Assembly: GCA_964485515.1 (NCBI GenBank)
Contig: CAZALT010000132.1
Span: forward strand, 1 to 10,126
Reading direction: 5' to 3'
Length of the DNA: 10,126 nucleotides
Origin: CAZALT01 sp964485515
GTDB taxonomy: Bacteria > Actinomycetota > Acidimicrobiia > Acidimicrobiales > Acidimicrobilacustridaceae
The notes below the pieces were generated by a model. It searched no databases and was not told the DNA's origin. It saw nothing but the letters and a program-made list of their open reading frames with translations. Numbering within the stretch: position 1 is the first letter of the stretch; each line of letters begins with the position of its first letter. Positions 1 to 8,289 of the stretch are shown piece by piece. Both the position numbers and the translations under genes were made by a program.

Positions 1-3000
1 CGGCGGGTGGAGCTGGTAGGTGACCTCCACCTCGCCGGTGATGCCGAGGTGCCGCGCCATGGCCTCGTAGTCGGCCTTGCGATGGAGGCGAGCCACCTCG
101 TACTCGTCCTTGTAGGTGAGCACCTTGAACCAGCCCTCGGCGACCGCCTCGATGACCTCGCGGTCGCCCTCAGTTGCCACGGTGCTATCGCTGACGAGGC
201 CGAGGAACTTCTGAGCCAACTTCCGATCTTGGTAGTCGATGACCTGCGCGGCACGACGAGTCAGCAGCTCGTCGAGCCCGGCTGGACGCTGCGTGCCGCG
301 CACGAGCCGATCCGCAACCTCGACGGAGGCCGGATCGGGGTCGAACATGCCCTTGAGCGGTGACGTGGCGAGGTCGGACTCGCCGCCGTCCAACATCGCG
401 GCGACCGCCTCGGGCTCCTGCACCGCCCAGCGGCCCCAGGCGAACGCCTCGGCCGTCGTCGCTCGTCCACCAGCCGCGATGGCCGCTTCGATCTCGGCCA
501 GCGGGAACGGCAGCGCACCGGCCTGGCACGCCGCGCCGATGAGCACGATGTTGGCCAGCATGTTGTCGTTGAACACGGCCTCGGAGATCCGCGTCGAGTC
601 GATGAGGTACGTGCGCTCAGCACCGACGCGGTCGATGATCGCCTGACGGAGCGCGACCGGATCGGGCGCCGTCGTGCCGCCCTGCAACATGGCCGCCGTC
701 GGGGCCAGTCCGGCTTCGACCACGGCGATGGTTCGGCCGGGCTGCACCCGATCGAGGTGGGCGGGTCCGGCGGCTTGGAGCAGGTCGCCCGAGAGGTAGG
801 CATCAGCCCCCTCGGTGCCGATCGACGGCGAACCCACGTGCGAACGATCGCGGGCCAGGTGCAGGTGCGAGACCACGGCGCCGGCCTTCTGCGACAGACC
901 GGTCTGGTCCATGCCCTCGATGATCAGGCCGATGCCATCCGCCGCGGCACACAGGAGGCGGTTGGCCGTGACGATCCCGGTGCCGCCGATGCCGGTGAAG
1001 TACAGGCCGAACTGCGTGTCGAACTCGGCCACTGGTGGCGTCGCGAGCTCGCCCCTCGGTAGGACGGGCCGATCGCCGGCCGGAGGGGCCGAGGAGCTCG
1101 GATCCTGTGGTTCCTTGGGAACGATGGTGACGAAGCTCGGGCAGTCGCCTTCCAGGCAGGTGTAGTCCCGGTTGCAGGACGGGTCGTGGATCTGGCGCTT
1201 CAGGCCGAACTCGGTCTGCACCGGCAGCACCGACAGGCAGTTGCTCTTGGCTCCGCAGTCGCCGCAGCCCTCGCACACCGACTCGTTGATGACGACCCGC
1301 GCCGGTGGCGTCTCCAGCTCGCCCTTCTTGCGCAGGCGCCGGGCCTCGGCCGCACAGATCTGGTCGTAGATGATGACCGTCACGCCCTGCTCGTCGCGCA
1401 GGCGCTCCTGCACCTCGGGCAGATGGTCACGGCCCAGGATCTCGACGCTGGGAGCGAAACGGGCGGAGGACCCGTAGCGGTCGGGCTCCGCCGCGCAGAT
1501 CACGATCTTGGCCACGCCCTCGGCCTCGAGCGCCCGGGTCATCGACGGCACGTCGAGCAGGCCGACGACGTCCTGGCCACCGGTCATGGCCACGGCGTCG
1601 TTGTAGAGGATCTTGTACGTGATGTTCATGTTCGCCGCCACGGCGGCGCGGATGGCGAGCGTGCCCGAATGGCTGAGCGTGCCGTCACCGATGTTCTGGA
1701 TGAGATGCGGCTCGTCGACGAACGGGGCCAGGCCGATCCACGGCACGCCTTCCGAGCCCATCGGGGTCGGAGGCAGCTTCTTCATCCCGACGTTGCGGGC
1801 CTCGAAGTACATGATGCCGTGGCAGCCGACGCCGCCGCCGACGAGCGCGCCCTCGGGCACGATCGTCGAGCGGTTGTGCGGACACCCGCTGCAGAACCCG
1901 GGGGCTCGTCCCGGCAGCTCGAGGATCGGCAGCAGCTTCCTGCCGTCGGGACGATCGAGCTCGTCGGCCGCCTCCAGCTCGGGCAGGACCCGGACGAGCA
2001 CGGGGCGGATCTTGGCCGAGTCGAGCTCACCCGTGATCGGCACGAGCACCTCACCGTCACGGTCCCGCTTGCCCTCGACCGGCGTCGCGATGCCGGCCTC
2101 GTGGAGGATCGACCGCACCTGGCTCTCGACGAACGGCCGCTTCTCCTCGATGATCACGACCTGATCGACGGATTCGGCGAACTCGCGCACGGTCTCGGGC
2201 ACGACCGGCCAGGTCATGGCCAGCTTGAGGATGCGGATGCCGGCCTTGTCGAGGTCGTCGGCGCTCACGCCGAGATCGGTCAGGGCCTGACCCACCTCGG
2301 TGAACGTGCGACCGGCGCAGATGATGCCGAGCCGCGCCCCCGCCGGCGCTCCGACGACGCGGTCGAGGCCGTGCTGGCGGGCGTAGGCCTGCGCGGCGCG
2401 GAGGCGGTGGTCGACGACCAGCACCTCCTGATCGGGGATCTGGTGCGGGCCGATGGTCGACAGCGGATGGTGATGCCACGGACGCCCACCGACCTCCGCC
2501 TCCAAGGCGACCTGCGAGGAGTGACGCTCGGCCGAGAGGTCGACCGTGCCGATGCCGTCGGCGACCGCGGTGACGATCTTCAGGCCGACCCACGGTCCGG
2601 CCTGGCGTGACATGCGGAAGGCGTGGACGCCGAGGTCGAGGATGTCCTGCTGGTCGGCCGGATAGAGCACGGGGATGCACGCATCCTCGAACGCCTGCTG
2701 CGAGTCGCAGTTGAGCGTCGAGGACTTGGCCGACGGGTCGTCGCCGCAGAACACGACCGCTCCCCCGTTGGGCCCGGCGCCCATGGCGTTGGCGTGCTTG
2801 AGCGCGTCGCCGCTGCGGTCGATGCCGGGCGTCTTGCCGTACCAAACACCGACAACCCCGTCGACGCCGTCTACGTAGGGCACGACGGCACCCATCTGCG
2901 AGCCCCACACCGTGCTGGTCGCGAGCTCCTCGTTGAGCCCGGGCCGATGGTGGATCCGGTTCTCCGGTAGCGCCGACTTCAGGGATTCGAGGGTGAGGTC

Positions 3001-3168
3001 GAACGTACCGAGAGGCGAGCCGGGGTAGCCCGAGACCATCGTCGCAGTGGTGAGACCATCGCGTTCGTCGAGCTGGGCGCGGAGCACGAGCAGACGCGCC
3101 AAGGCGTTGACCCCGGTGAGGATCGTGGTCGTCGCCTGCTGCTCGGTCTTCCTGCCGGTGGTCGTCAC
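1..3168 (-). CDS. Fused indolepyruvate:ferredoxin oxidoreductase (IorA-IorB type), C-terminus cut by window edge
   Basis: The minus-strand frame stays open from a GTG at 3168 to base 1, giving 1056 codons with no stop. The family (single-chain, about 1150-1190 residues) converts an aryl 2-oxo acid plus CoA to an acyl-CoA, CO2 and reduced ferredoxin in the cytoplasm. Visible landmarks in order: SGYPGSPLG at 46-54 (N-terminal pyrimidine-binding/TPP half); CSGCPHN at 426-432; GDGTLSHSG at 494-502 (TPP/Mg site); a cysteine-rich iron-sulfur segment with C632, C635, C638, C644, C665, C671 and C676; a Pro/Ser-rich linker near 680-715; and the IorB-like gamma domain starting at TGIGGTG, 725-731. The end resembles the family's C-terminal DUF6537 region, with roughly 100 residues missing beyond the window. 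The start overlaps the stop of the upstream gene as GTGA and has no clear Shine-Dalgarno, so translation is probably coupled. The family assignment is firm; the substrate (indolepyruvate, phenylpyruvate or another 2-oxo acid) is not. Confidence 0.95.
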   Translation of the reverse strand, partial: MTTTGRKTEQQATTTILTGVNALARLLVLRAQLDERDGLTTATMVSGYPGSPLGTFDLTLESLKSALPENRIHHRPGLNEELATSTVWGSQMGAVVPYVDGVDGVVGVWYGKTPGIDRSGDALKHANAMGAGPNGGAVVFCGDDPSAKSSTLNCDSQQAFEDACIPVLYPADQQDILDLGVHAFRMSRQAGPWVGLKIVTAVADGIGTVDLSAERHSSQVALEAEVGGRPWHHHPLSTIGPHQIPDQEVLVVDHRLRAAQAYARQHGLDRVVGAPAGARLGIICAGRTFTEVGQALTDLGVSADDLDKAGIRILKLAMTWPVVPETVREFAESVDQVVIIEEKRPFVESQVRSILHEAGIATPVEGKRDRDGEVLVPITGELDSAKIRPVLVRVLPELEAADELDRPDGRKLLPILELPGRAPGFCSGCPHNRSTIVPEGALVGGGVGCHGIMYFEARNVGMKKLPPTPMGSEGVPWIGLAPFVDEPHLIQNIGDGTLSHSGTLAIRAAVAANMNITYKILYNDAVAMTGGQDVVGLLDVPSMTRALEAEGVAKIVICAAEPDRYGSSARFAPSVEILGRDHLPEVQERLRDEQGVTVIIYDQICAAEARRLRKKGELETPPARVVINESVCEGCGDCGAKSNCLSVLPVQTEFGLKRQIHDPSCNRDYTCLEGDCPSFVTIVPKEPQDPSSSAPPAGDRPVLPRGELATPPVAEFDTQFGLYFTGIGGTGIVTANRLLCAAADGIGLIIEGMDQTGLSQKAGAVVSHLHLARDRSHVGSPSIGTEGADAYLSGDLLQAAGPAHLDRVQPGRTIAVVEAGLAPTAAMLQGGTTAPDPVALRQAIIDRVGAERTYLIDSTRISEAVFNDNMLANIVLIGAACQAGALPFPLAEIEAAIAAGGRATTAEAFAWGRWAVQEPEAVAAMLDGGESDLATSPLKGMFDPDPASVEVADRLVRGTQRPAGLDELLTRRAAQVIDYQDRKLAQKFLGLVSDSTVATEGDREVIEAVAEGWFKVLTYKDEYEVARLHRKADYEAMARHLGITGEVEVTYQLHPP
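3165..3168 (-). promoter_or_regulatory. GTGA stop/start overlap coupling amidohydrolase to oxidoreductase
   Basis: On the minus strand the GTG start of the oxidoreductase (3168-3166) shares bases with the TGA stop of the upstream amidohydrolase (3167-3165). The upstream bases are C-rich and hold no evident Shine-Dalgarno, so termination-reinitiation is the likely way this large protein is translated. This also fixes the start. Confidence 0.75.
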
Positions 3169-4463
3169 GCGGGCACGGCCGGGGGGAGAGCTGACCCTAC
3201 GGGAGCGAGAAGGTGGAGTTGGCCGTTCTTCATGACCGCGCGGCGGCACTCGGGACGGCGGAGCACGGAGATGTCGACCGTCGGGTCGCCGTCCACGACG
3301 AACAGGTCGGCGAGCGCACCGGGACGGATCTCGCCGACGTCGAGGCCCGCAGCGCGACCCATGTTGCGGGTAGCGGTGAAGATGGCGTCGAGCGGCGTCA
3401 TGCCCACCAGCTCGACGTAGCGCTCGAGCTCGGCGGCGTACGTGCCGTGGTGCGTCCACTGGTGCCCGAAGTCGCCCCCGGACACGATCGGGACACCGGC
3501 TTCGACGAGCCGCTTGAGGCCCTCGATCTGGGAGACCAGCTCGTTCGGGTAGCCCGACTCGATCACCCGCTCGTTCGTGATGCCCCACGGTTCGGCGTGA
3601 CCCTCGACCACGGCCCACAGGTAGTGCAGGCCGGGACACACCCACACGCCGTCGCCCCGTGCGACGAGGGCGTCGATCGAGTCGTCGTCGAGGAAGCAGG
3701 CGTGGTGCACGATGCGAACACCGGTGCGCGCCGCCATGGCAACGCTCTCCGCGCTGCGGGCATGCGTCGTGAGGAACGCGCCGTACTTGCTGGCTTCCTC
3801 CACGGCCGCGGTCAGCATCTCGTCGTCCATGTACACGTCCTCGGACGGGTACTCGGCGACGACGCCGTCGCCGGAGATGAAGAGCTTGATGGCCTTCACG
3901 CCCAGTTCGCATTGCCGGCGAACGATCTTGCGCAGCGACTCGGCGTCGATGGCGACCTCCATGAGTCCGCCCGGCTCGCCGCCGAGTCCGCCCTCTTCGG
4001 CGACCATCGGACCGCTCGGGATGATGCGAGGACCAGCGATGACGCCACGGCCGATCATCTCGTCGAGCAGCAGGTCGTCCTGCTCCTGGAGCACACCGGC
4101 ACCGATGACGAGCGTGTAGCCGCTCTCGAGGAAGGTCCGGGCCACGCCGGCGAGGTCGATCGCATGCCGGGCGGGTGCTTCCTCGGCGACGGCGCCGTGG
4201 TCGAACACGAAGTCGAGCGGCCAGCTGGTGTGCACGTGGGCGTCACCCAACCCAGGGAGCACGGTGGCTCCTCCGAGGTCGACGCGGTCGGCGTCGCCGA
4301 CCGCCTTGGCATCGATCGCGCCGTTCGGTCCGAGAGCGAGAGCCGCGATCCGGTCGCCCTCGATGAGGATCTCGCCGGGTGTGGGCCGCTCGTCGCGGTC
4401 TCCGTTGCAGGTGAGCACGAGCGCGTTGGTGAGCAAGGTCCGTGTGCTGGTCTGGTTGCTCAT
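3165..4463 (-). CDS. Metal-dependent amidohydrolase, prolidase/imidazolonepropionase-like
   Basis: A 432-residue cytoplasmic TIM-barrel hydrolase of the amidohydrolase superfamily, a usual length for this branch. The metal ligands expected for a binuclear site are all present: H76 and H78 in DAHVHTSW; K193 in KAIKLFISGDG, the probable carboxylated bridging lysine; H234 in TTHARS; H253/H254 in IVHHACF; and D331 in SGGDFGH. The C-terminal RPGALADLFVVDGDP (380-394) is the typical return to the beta-sandwich formed with the N-terminus. Relatives include Xaa-Pro dipeptidase-like and other amide, carbamate or lactam hydrolases; the substrate is unknown. The ATG at 4463 has a G-rich Shine-Dalgarno (GGGGTG, 4468-4473) about 4 bases upstream and lies 60 bp after the preceding gene. 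Its stop overlaps the oxidoreductase start. Nothing suggests truncation or loss of activity. Confidence 0.9.
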   Translation of the reverse strand: MSNQTSTRTLLTNALVLTCNGDRDERPTPGEILIEGDRIAALALGPNGAIDAKAVGDADRVDLGGATVLPGLGDAHVHTSWPLDFVFDHGAVAEEAPARHAIDLAGVARTFLESGYTLVIGAGVLQEQDDLLLDEMIGRGVIAGPRIIPSGPMVAEEGGLGGEPGGLMEVAIDAESLRKIVRRQCELGVKAIKLFISGDGVVAEYPSEDVYMDDEMLTAAVEEASKYGAFLTTHARSAESVAMAARTGVRIVHHACFLDDDSIDALVARGDGVWVCPGLHYLWAVVEGHAEPWGITNERVIESGYPNELVSQIEGLKRLVEAGVPIVSGGDFGHQWTHHGTYAAELERYVELVGMTPLDAIFTATRNMGRAAGLDVGEIRPGALADLFVVDGDPTVDISVLRRPECRRAVMKNGQLHLLAPVGSALPPAVPA

Positions 4464-4523
4464 CGGTCACCCCCCGGTGCGGTTTCGAGTGTAGGCATCG
4501 GCTTCTGGTTCGGATCAGCAGCG

Positions 4524-6164
4524 TCAGCTGCGGAGGAGTCGGCCGGAGGAACCTTCGGGCAGCTCTTCACCGTCGCGGCGAGTGGCCACGCCGTTCACCC
4601 ACATGTGCTCGACGCCGGTGCTGCGCACGACGAGCCGCTCGGCGCCACCGGGCTGGTCGGCGACGCGCTCGACGGGCAGCGTGCCCACCGTCGCGGGGTC
4701 GAACGCGACGAGGTCGGCGAAGAAGCCCTCCTCGATGAGGCCGCGTTCGCTGATGCGGAACGCCTGGTGAGGGTGGCCGGTGAGCCGCCAGATGGCGTCC
4801 TCCAGCGGGAGCGCCTCACGCTCACGGACCCAGTGACCGAGCAGGTGGGTCGAGTAGCAGGCGTCGCACAGCTGCGGGGCGTGGGCCCCGGCGTCCGAGA
4901 GACCGAGCAGCGAGCGCTTGTCCGCCAGGAGATCGCCGATCTCGTCGTCGCCGTCGTTGTCCATCACGATGCGGAACCGGGTGGCGAGATCTTCCTCCAG
5001 CGCGAGATCGAGCATGTGATCGAAGGGCGTGGTGCCCGCCTTCTCGGCCAGCTCGGTGAGCGGGATGCCCACGAGGTCGCCGTGGATCTCCGTCTCCTCG
5101 ACGTCGATCTTGGGCCACCGCGCCGCCCACTTCTCCAGGGCCGGGCCGCGGGCCCGGTCGCGCCACTCGGTGTCGCGGTAGAGCTCGGCCCGCTTGTCGC
5201 GATCGACGGCGAGCACCTCCTTGAAGGCGTCGATCTCACCGAGCGGCGACGGGTCGGCCATCGAGGTCTGCATGACGATGGGCCGGCACGCGATCTGCGG
5301 GTACACCTCGCCGGGCAGCGCGGCGCACCGCTCGACCATGCGCATGGCCGAACCGGGCTTGTCCTTGCGGGCCACGAGCGCCGTCCACGTGACGGGCACG
5401 CCGTACGTGGTGGCGATCTCGGAGAACTCCTCGACGAAGAGCCCCGGTCCTATGGACACCTCCATCACGCCCCGCCCCGCGTCGCCGAGCACCGAGGCGA
5501 GCTCGTAGACCTCGTCGACCTCGGCGAACCGGCTGGGCACGGGACGGCCGTAGGCGCCCTGGTGGTTGGGCTGGCGGGAGGTGGAGAACCCGACGGCACC
5601 GGCGTCGATGGCCTCGCGCAGCAACGTCTTCATGGTCTCGAGCTCATCGGGCGTGGCGGCGCGCTCCTCGCCCCCGGTCACGAACAGGCGCAGCGACGAG
5701 TGGCCGGCGAAGGCCGCCACGTTCAGCCGCTTGTCGCGCGCGTCGATGGCGTCGAGGTACTCGGGGAACGTCTCGAAGCTCCAGTCGATGCCCTCCTCGA
5801 GGGCGTCGGTGGACATGCCCTCCACGTTCTCGAGCATGCGGATGATGATGTCGCGGTGCTCCGGCCTGGTCGGAGCGATGGCGAAGCCGCAGTTGCCCAT
5901 GACCACGGTGGTGACGCCGTGCCAGCTCGACGGGGTGAGGTCGCCGTCCCACAGGATCTGCGCGTCGTAGTGCGTGTGGATGTCGATGAACCCCGGCGCG
6001 AGCACGAGCCCGGCGAGGTCGACGACCTCCGTGCCATCTTGCGGCGAGAGGGTGCCGGGGTCGGCGACCGCCGTGATGCGGTCGCCCGTGATGGCGACGT
6101 CGGCGACGCGGGCCGGCGAGCCGGTGCCGTCGATGAGCGAGGCGTTGGTGAGGAGGAGGTCCAT
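4524..6164 (-). CDS. N-acyl-D-amino-acid deacylase-like amidohydrolase (Amidohydro_3)
   Basis: A 546-residue protein of the D-aminoacylase/Amidohydro_3 family, whose classical members hydrolyse N-acyl-D-amino acids. Visible signatures are the N-terminal LTNASLIDGTG (5-15), APGFIDIHTHYDAQ with metal ligands H63 and H65, GNCGF with C92 (the family's metal-binding cysteine), RPVPSR (207-212), and GLSDAGAHAPQ with D424 and H428. The C-terminal GFFADLVAFDP (480-490) closes the composite beta-sandwich. One feature is odd: where D-aminoacylases carry an ISHHK-like strand supplying a metal-binding histidine, this protein reads VTWTALVARKD (about 258-268) with no histidine. The metal centre may therefore be mononuclear or differently built, and the name D-aminoacylase may be wrong for the substrate. 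The ATG at 6164 has GGAAG six bases upstream and sits 42 bp from the SDR gene, so co-transcription is likely. Confidence 0.87.
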   Translation of the reverse strand: MDLLLTNASLIDGTGSPARVADVAITGDRITAVADPGTLSPQDGTEVVDLAGLVLAPGFIDIHTHYDAQILWDGDLTPSSWHGVTTVVMGNCGFAIAPTRPEHRDIIIRMLENVEGMSTDALEEGIDWSFETFPEYLDAIDARDKRLNVAAFAGHSSLRLFVTGGEERAATPDELETMKTLLREAIDAGAVGFSTSRQPNHQGAYGRPVPSRFAEVDEVYELASVLGDAGRGVMEVSIGPGLFVEEFSEIATTYGVPVTWTALVARKDKPGSAMRMVERCAALPGEVYPQIACRPIVMQTSMADPSPLGEIDAFKEVLAVDRDKRAELYRDTEWRDRARGPALEKWAARWPKIDVEETEIHGDLVGIPLTELAEKAGTTPFDHMLDLALEEDLATRFRIVMDNDGDDEIGDLLADKRSLLGLSDAGAHAPQLCDACYSTHLLGHWVREREALPLEDAIWRLTGHPHQAFRISERGLIEEGFFADLVAFDPATVGTLPVERVADQPGGAERLVVRSTGVEHMWVNGVATRRDGEELPEGSSGRLLRS

Positions 6165-6206
6165 CGATGCTTCCGTTCTGCTTCCTTGGCTCAGATCAGG
6201 TCGAGA

Positions 6207-7046
6207 TCAGTCGGGGGCGGGTACGCCACGAAGGTGTCCGGCCATCAGCAGCGGGGTGACGCTGAGGACGCCGGAGTCGACGGGGAGCAGCACGCCGGTG
6301 ACCCAGCGCGCCTCATCGCTGGCCAGGAAGAGCACGGCGTAGCCGACGTCGAAGCCATCGCCCGCGGTGCCGAGCATGCCCGCTTCCTTGCGCATCGCGT
6401 CCATGAAGTCGGCACCGGATCCGGGCTGCGAGACGGAGTGGACCATCGGCGTGGTGATGTGGCCGGGAGCCACGGCGTTGACCCGGATGCCCTGACGGCC
6501 GTGGGAGTAGGCCATGTCGAGGGTGAGGGCGAGCATGCCGCCTTTGGCCGCCGAGTACGCCGCCGTGCCGTCGCCGCGCACGGCGGAGATGGAGCACATG
6601 TTGACGATCGACCCGCCGCCGCGCTCGACCATGGCGGGCACCGCGTACTTCGACATGAGGTACATGGTGCGGAGGTTGATGTCGAGGGACCGGTCCCAGT
6701 CCTCCTCGGCGATGTCGACGACCGTGCCGACCGCGGCCCGCCCGATGTTGTTGACCAGGATGTCGAGTCCGCCGTAGGTGTCGACCGCGGTGGCGACGAC
6801 CCGCTCGCAGTCGGCCGCGCTGGTCGCGTCGGCGGCCACGACGATGGCCTCGCCGCCTTCATCCACGATGGCCTGCTTGGTCAGCTCGGCGTGCTCGGGC
6901 GCGATGTCGACGAGGACGACCTTGGCGCCCTCGCGGCCCAGCAGGATGGCGCTGCCCTTCCCGGTGCCCACCCCCGGACCTGGGGTGGACCCCGCGCCGG
7001 TCACGACGGCGACCTTGCCTTCGACCCTGCCGACTCGTTCAGTCAT
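6207..7046 (-). CDS. SDR-family NAD(P)-dependent dehydrogenase/reductase
   Basis: A 279-residue classical short-chain dehydrogenase, slightly longer than the usual 250, which oxidises an alcohol or reduces a ketone. It begins GKVAVVTGAG (10-19), and the dinucleotide loop then runs on as a longer Gly/Pro-rich stretch (STPGPGVGTGKG, 20-31) in place of the short TGxxxGxG. D47 at the end of the second strand (VVLVDI) favours NAD(H) over NADP(H). DAT (73-75) and NNIG (99-102, a NNAG variant) follow. The catalytic residues are Y164 and K168 in YSAAK, with a serine in MCSIS (S152 or S154) and N123 in LDINL. VNAVAPGHITTPM (189-201) is the typical post-active-site segment. A Shine-Dalgarno-like GGGAG lies about 8 bases before the ATG. 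It is 55 bp from the thiolase-like gene and 42 bp from the deacylase-like gene. The substrate is unknown; oxidation of a hydroxyacyl-CoA or hydroxylated ring intermediate would fit. Confidence 0.92.
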   Translation of the reverse strand: MTERVGRVEGKVAVVTGAGSTPGPGVGTGKGSAILLGREGAKVVLVDIAPEHAELTKQAIVDEGGEAIVVAADATSAADCERVVATAVDTYGGLDILVNNIGRAAVGTVVDIAEEDWDRSLDINLRTMYLMSKYAVPAMVERGGGSIVNMCSISAVRGDGTAAYSAAKGGMLALTLDMAYSHGRQGIRVNAVAPGHITTPMVHSVSQPGSGADFMDAMRKEAGMLGTAGDGFDVGYAVLFLASDEARWVTGVLLPVDSGVLSVTPLLMAGHLRGVPAPD

Positions 7047-7101
7047 CTCTGCTGCTCCCTGCTTCCCTGTTTCGCTCTTGCTGGACCGTCATCGGCTCTG
7101 G

Positions 7102-8289
7102 TCAACCACGCCAGGACGTGAGCAGCGCGGCACCTGATTCGAACCCTCCGGCGTTGGTGACGACCGCGACCTCGGCACCGTCGACCTGCCGCTCCCCTGC
7201 CTCGCCCCGCAGCTGGCGCATCGCCTCGGCCGTGTGGCCGAACCCGGCGTGGAGCCGACCGCCCGACAGCTGGCCGCCCCACGTGTTGAGCGGGAGGTCA
7301 CCGTCGAGGCCGATGCGCGTGCCGCCGTCGACGAACGCGCCCGACTCGCCCTTGCCGCAGAACCCGAGCGCTTCGAGCCACCACGCGACCTCGATGGTGA
7401 ACCCGTCGTACAGCTGGGCGACGTCGACATCGGCGACGGTGAGATCGGTAGCCGACCAAAGGGCGCGGGCAGTGGCCCCGCCGACGTCGGCCATGTCCTG
7501 CCACTGGTCCCAGCTCGGACGCTGGTCGGTCACGCCGGCCATCGCCTCGATGCCCACCGGTGCCCGCAGGTCACGCGCGGTGTCCGCGGCGGAGATGACG
7601 AAGGCCGTGGCCCCGTCGAGCGGGACGTCGCAGTCGAACAGGCAGATCGGCGTGGAGATCATGCGTGAGCCGAGGTAGTCGTCGATGCTCAGCGGGTCTC
7701 GGTACACCGCCGCCGGGTTCAGTGCGGCGTGCGCTCGCTGGGTCACGGGGATCCAGCCGAGCTGCTCGCGGGTGACGCCGAACTCATGCATGTACCGAGT
7801 GGCGTACGGGGCCACGTGGACAACGGGAGACAGGGCACCGAGCGGCAGGAGCCAGGCCATCGGACCTTCGGCCAGCGGCTTGGTGGATCCGTACGCCGGG
7901 CGGCCTCCGGCGTTGCGCGCCGCGCTCCCCTCCTTCACCGTGCGGTACACGACGACGTGACGGGCCTGACCCGCCGCCACCGCTTGGACCGCGGAGTAGA
8001 AGGGCAGGCAGAAGCCCTCGACCATCCCCTGTCGCCAGGTGGTGGTGAGGCCGAGCGCGTCCTGGAGCTCGTACAGGTTGGGGCCGCCGTAGCCGGGCAC
8101 GTTGCCCACGCCGCCGCCTGGGAAGGTGGCCAGGCCATCGATGTCGTCGACGGCGAGGCCGGCGTCGGCGACCGCGGCGAGCACCGCGTCGAGCGTCAGC
8201 TGCATGGCCGTGCGGTCGACCTGTCGCCCGATCTCGGACTGGCCGACGCCGGACAGCACGGCCTTGTCCACGGCGCGTTCGCTCTTCAC
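7102..8289 (-). CDS. SCP-x/Ltp2-like thiolase-superfamily protein (lipid-transfer protein family)
   Basis: A 395-residue thiolase-fold protein of the sterol-carrier/lipid-transfer branch, which acts on acyl-CoA thioesters. The N-terminal KAVLSGVGQSEIG (9-21) and DIDGLATFPG (49-58) are typical. C94 in EGFCLPF lies near where thiolases place their nucleophile, but the surroundings are unlike a biosynthetic or degradative thiolase. Later come LFDCDVPLDGA (217-227), AQLYDGFT with Y294 (291-298), GGRLHAGFGHTAEA with H352 (343-356), and a C-terminal TNAGGFESG (378-386). The family includes true thiolases, synthases and the Ltp2 retro-aldolases, which use tyrosines and pair with a DUF35 domain. The gene directly follows a DUF35 gene, so the two products probably form one complex. 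A GTG at 8289 is preferred over an in-frame ATG at 8604 because AGGTGG lies six bases upstream, the GTG overlaps the DUF35 stop, and the longer version would run over DUF35 with non-homologous Arg-rich sequence. Confidence 0.9.
   Translation of the reverse strand: MKSERAVDKAVLSGVGQSEIGRQVDRTAMQLTLDAVLAAVADAGLAVDDIDGLATFPGGGVGNVPGYGGPNLYELQDALGLTTTWRQGMVEGFCLPFYSAVQAVAAGQARHVVVYRTVKEGSAARNAGGRPAYGSTKPLAEGPMAWLLPLGALSPVVHVAPYATRYMHEFGVTREQLGWIPVTQRAHAALNPAAVYRDPLSIDDYLGSRMISTPICLFDCDVPLDGATAFVISAADTARDLRAPVGIEAMAGVTDQRPSWDQWQDMADVGGATARALWSATDLTVADVDVAQLYDGFTIEVAWWLEALGFCGKGESGAFVDGGTRIGLDGDLPLNTWGGQLSGGRLHAGFGHTAEAMRQLRGEAGERQVDGAEVAVVTNAGGFESGAALLTSWRG
8286..8289 (-). promoter_or_regulatory. 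GTGA stop/start overlap coupling DUF35 to thiolase-like gene
   Basis: The GTG start of the thiolase-like gene (8289-8287) overlaps the TGA stop of the DUF35 gene (8288-8286). Such overlap favours matched synthesis of two subunits of one complex, which fits the known thiolase/DUF35 partnership. Confidence 0.75.

Noticed and set aside
1186..2610. Plus-strand open frame of 474 codons
   Set aside because: It mirrors the oxidoreductase gene, whose minus-strand reading has the TPP and iron-sulfur motifs. The antisense product has only low-complexity H/D/R/G-rich sequence.
4488..4493. TACACT on the minus strand as a -10 element before the 3165-4463 gene
   Set aside because: It fits TANNNT, but no -35-like hexamer lies at the right distance, and the gap is only 60 bp within a same-strand block.
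7047..7075. Tandem CAGGGAAG/CAGGGAGC before the SDR start as a regulatory repeat
   Set aside because: It is only two imperfect 8-base copies and is better explained as purine-rich ribosome-binding sequence.
3213..7121. Plus-strand open frame of 1302 codons antisense to three genes
   Set aside because: The three minus-strand genes below it are all in the same frame and have strong G/C bias at third positions, which removes stops from the opposite strand. The translation is rich in H, D, R, G and V with no domain-like motifs, while all three opposing frames encode clear enzyme families.
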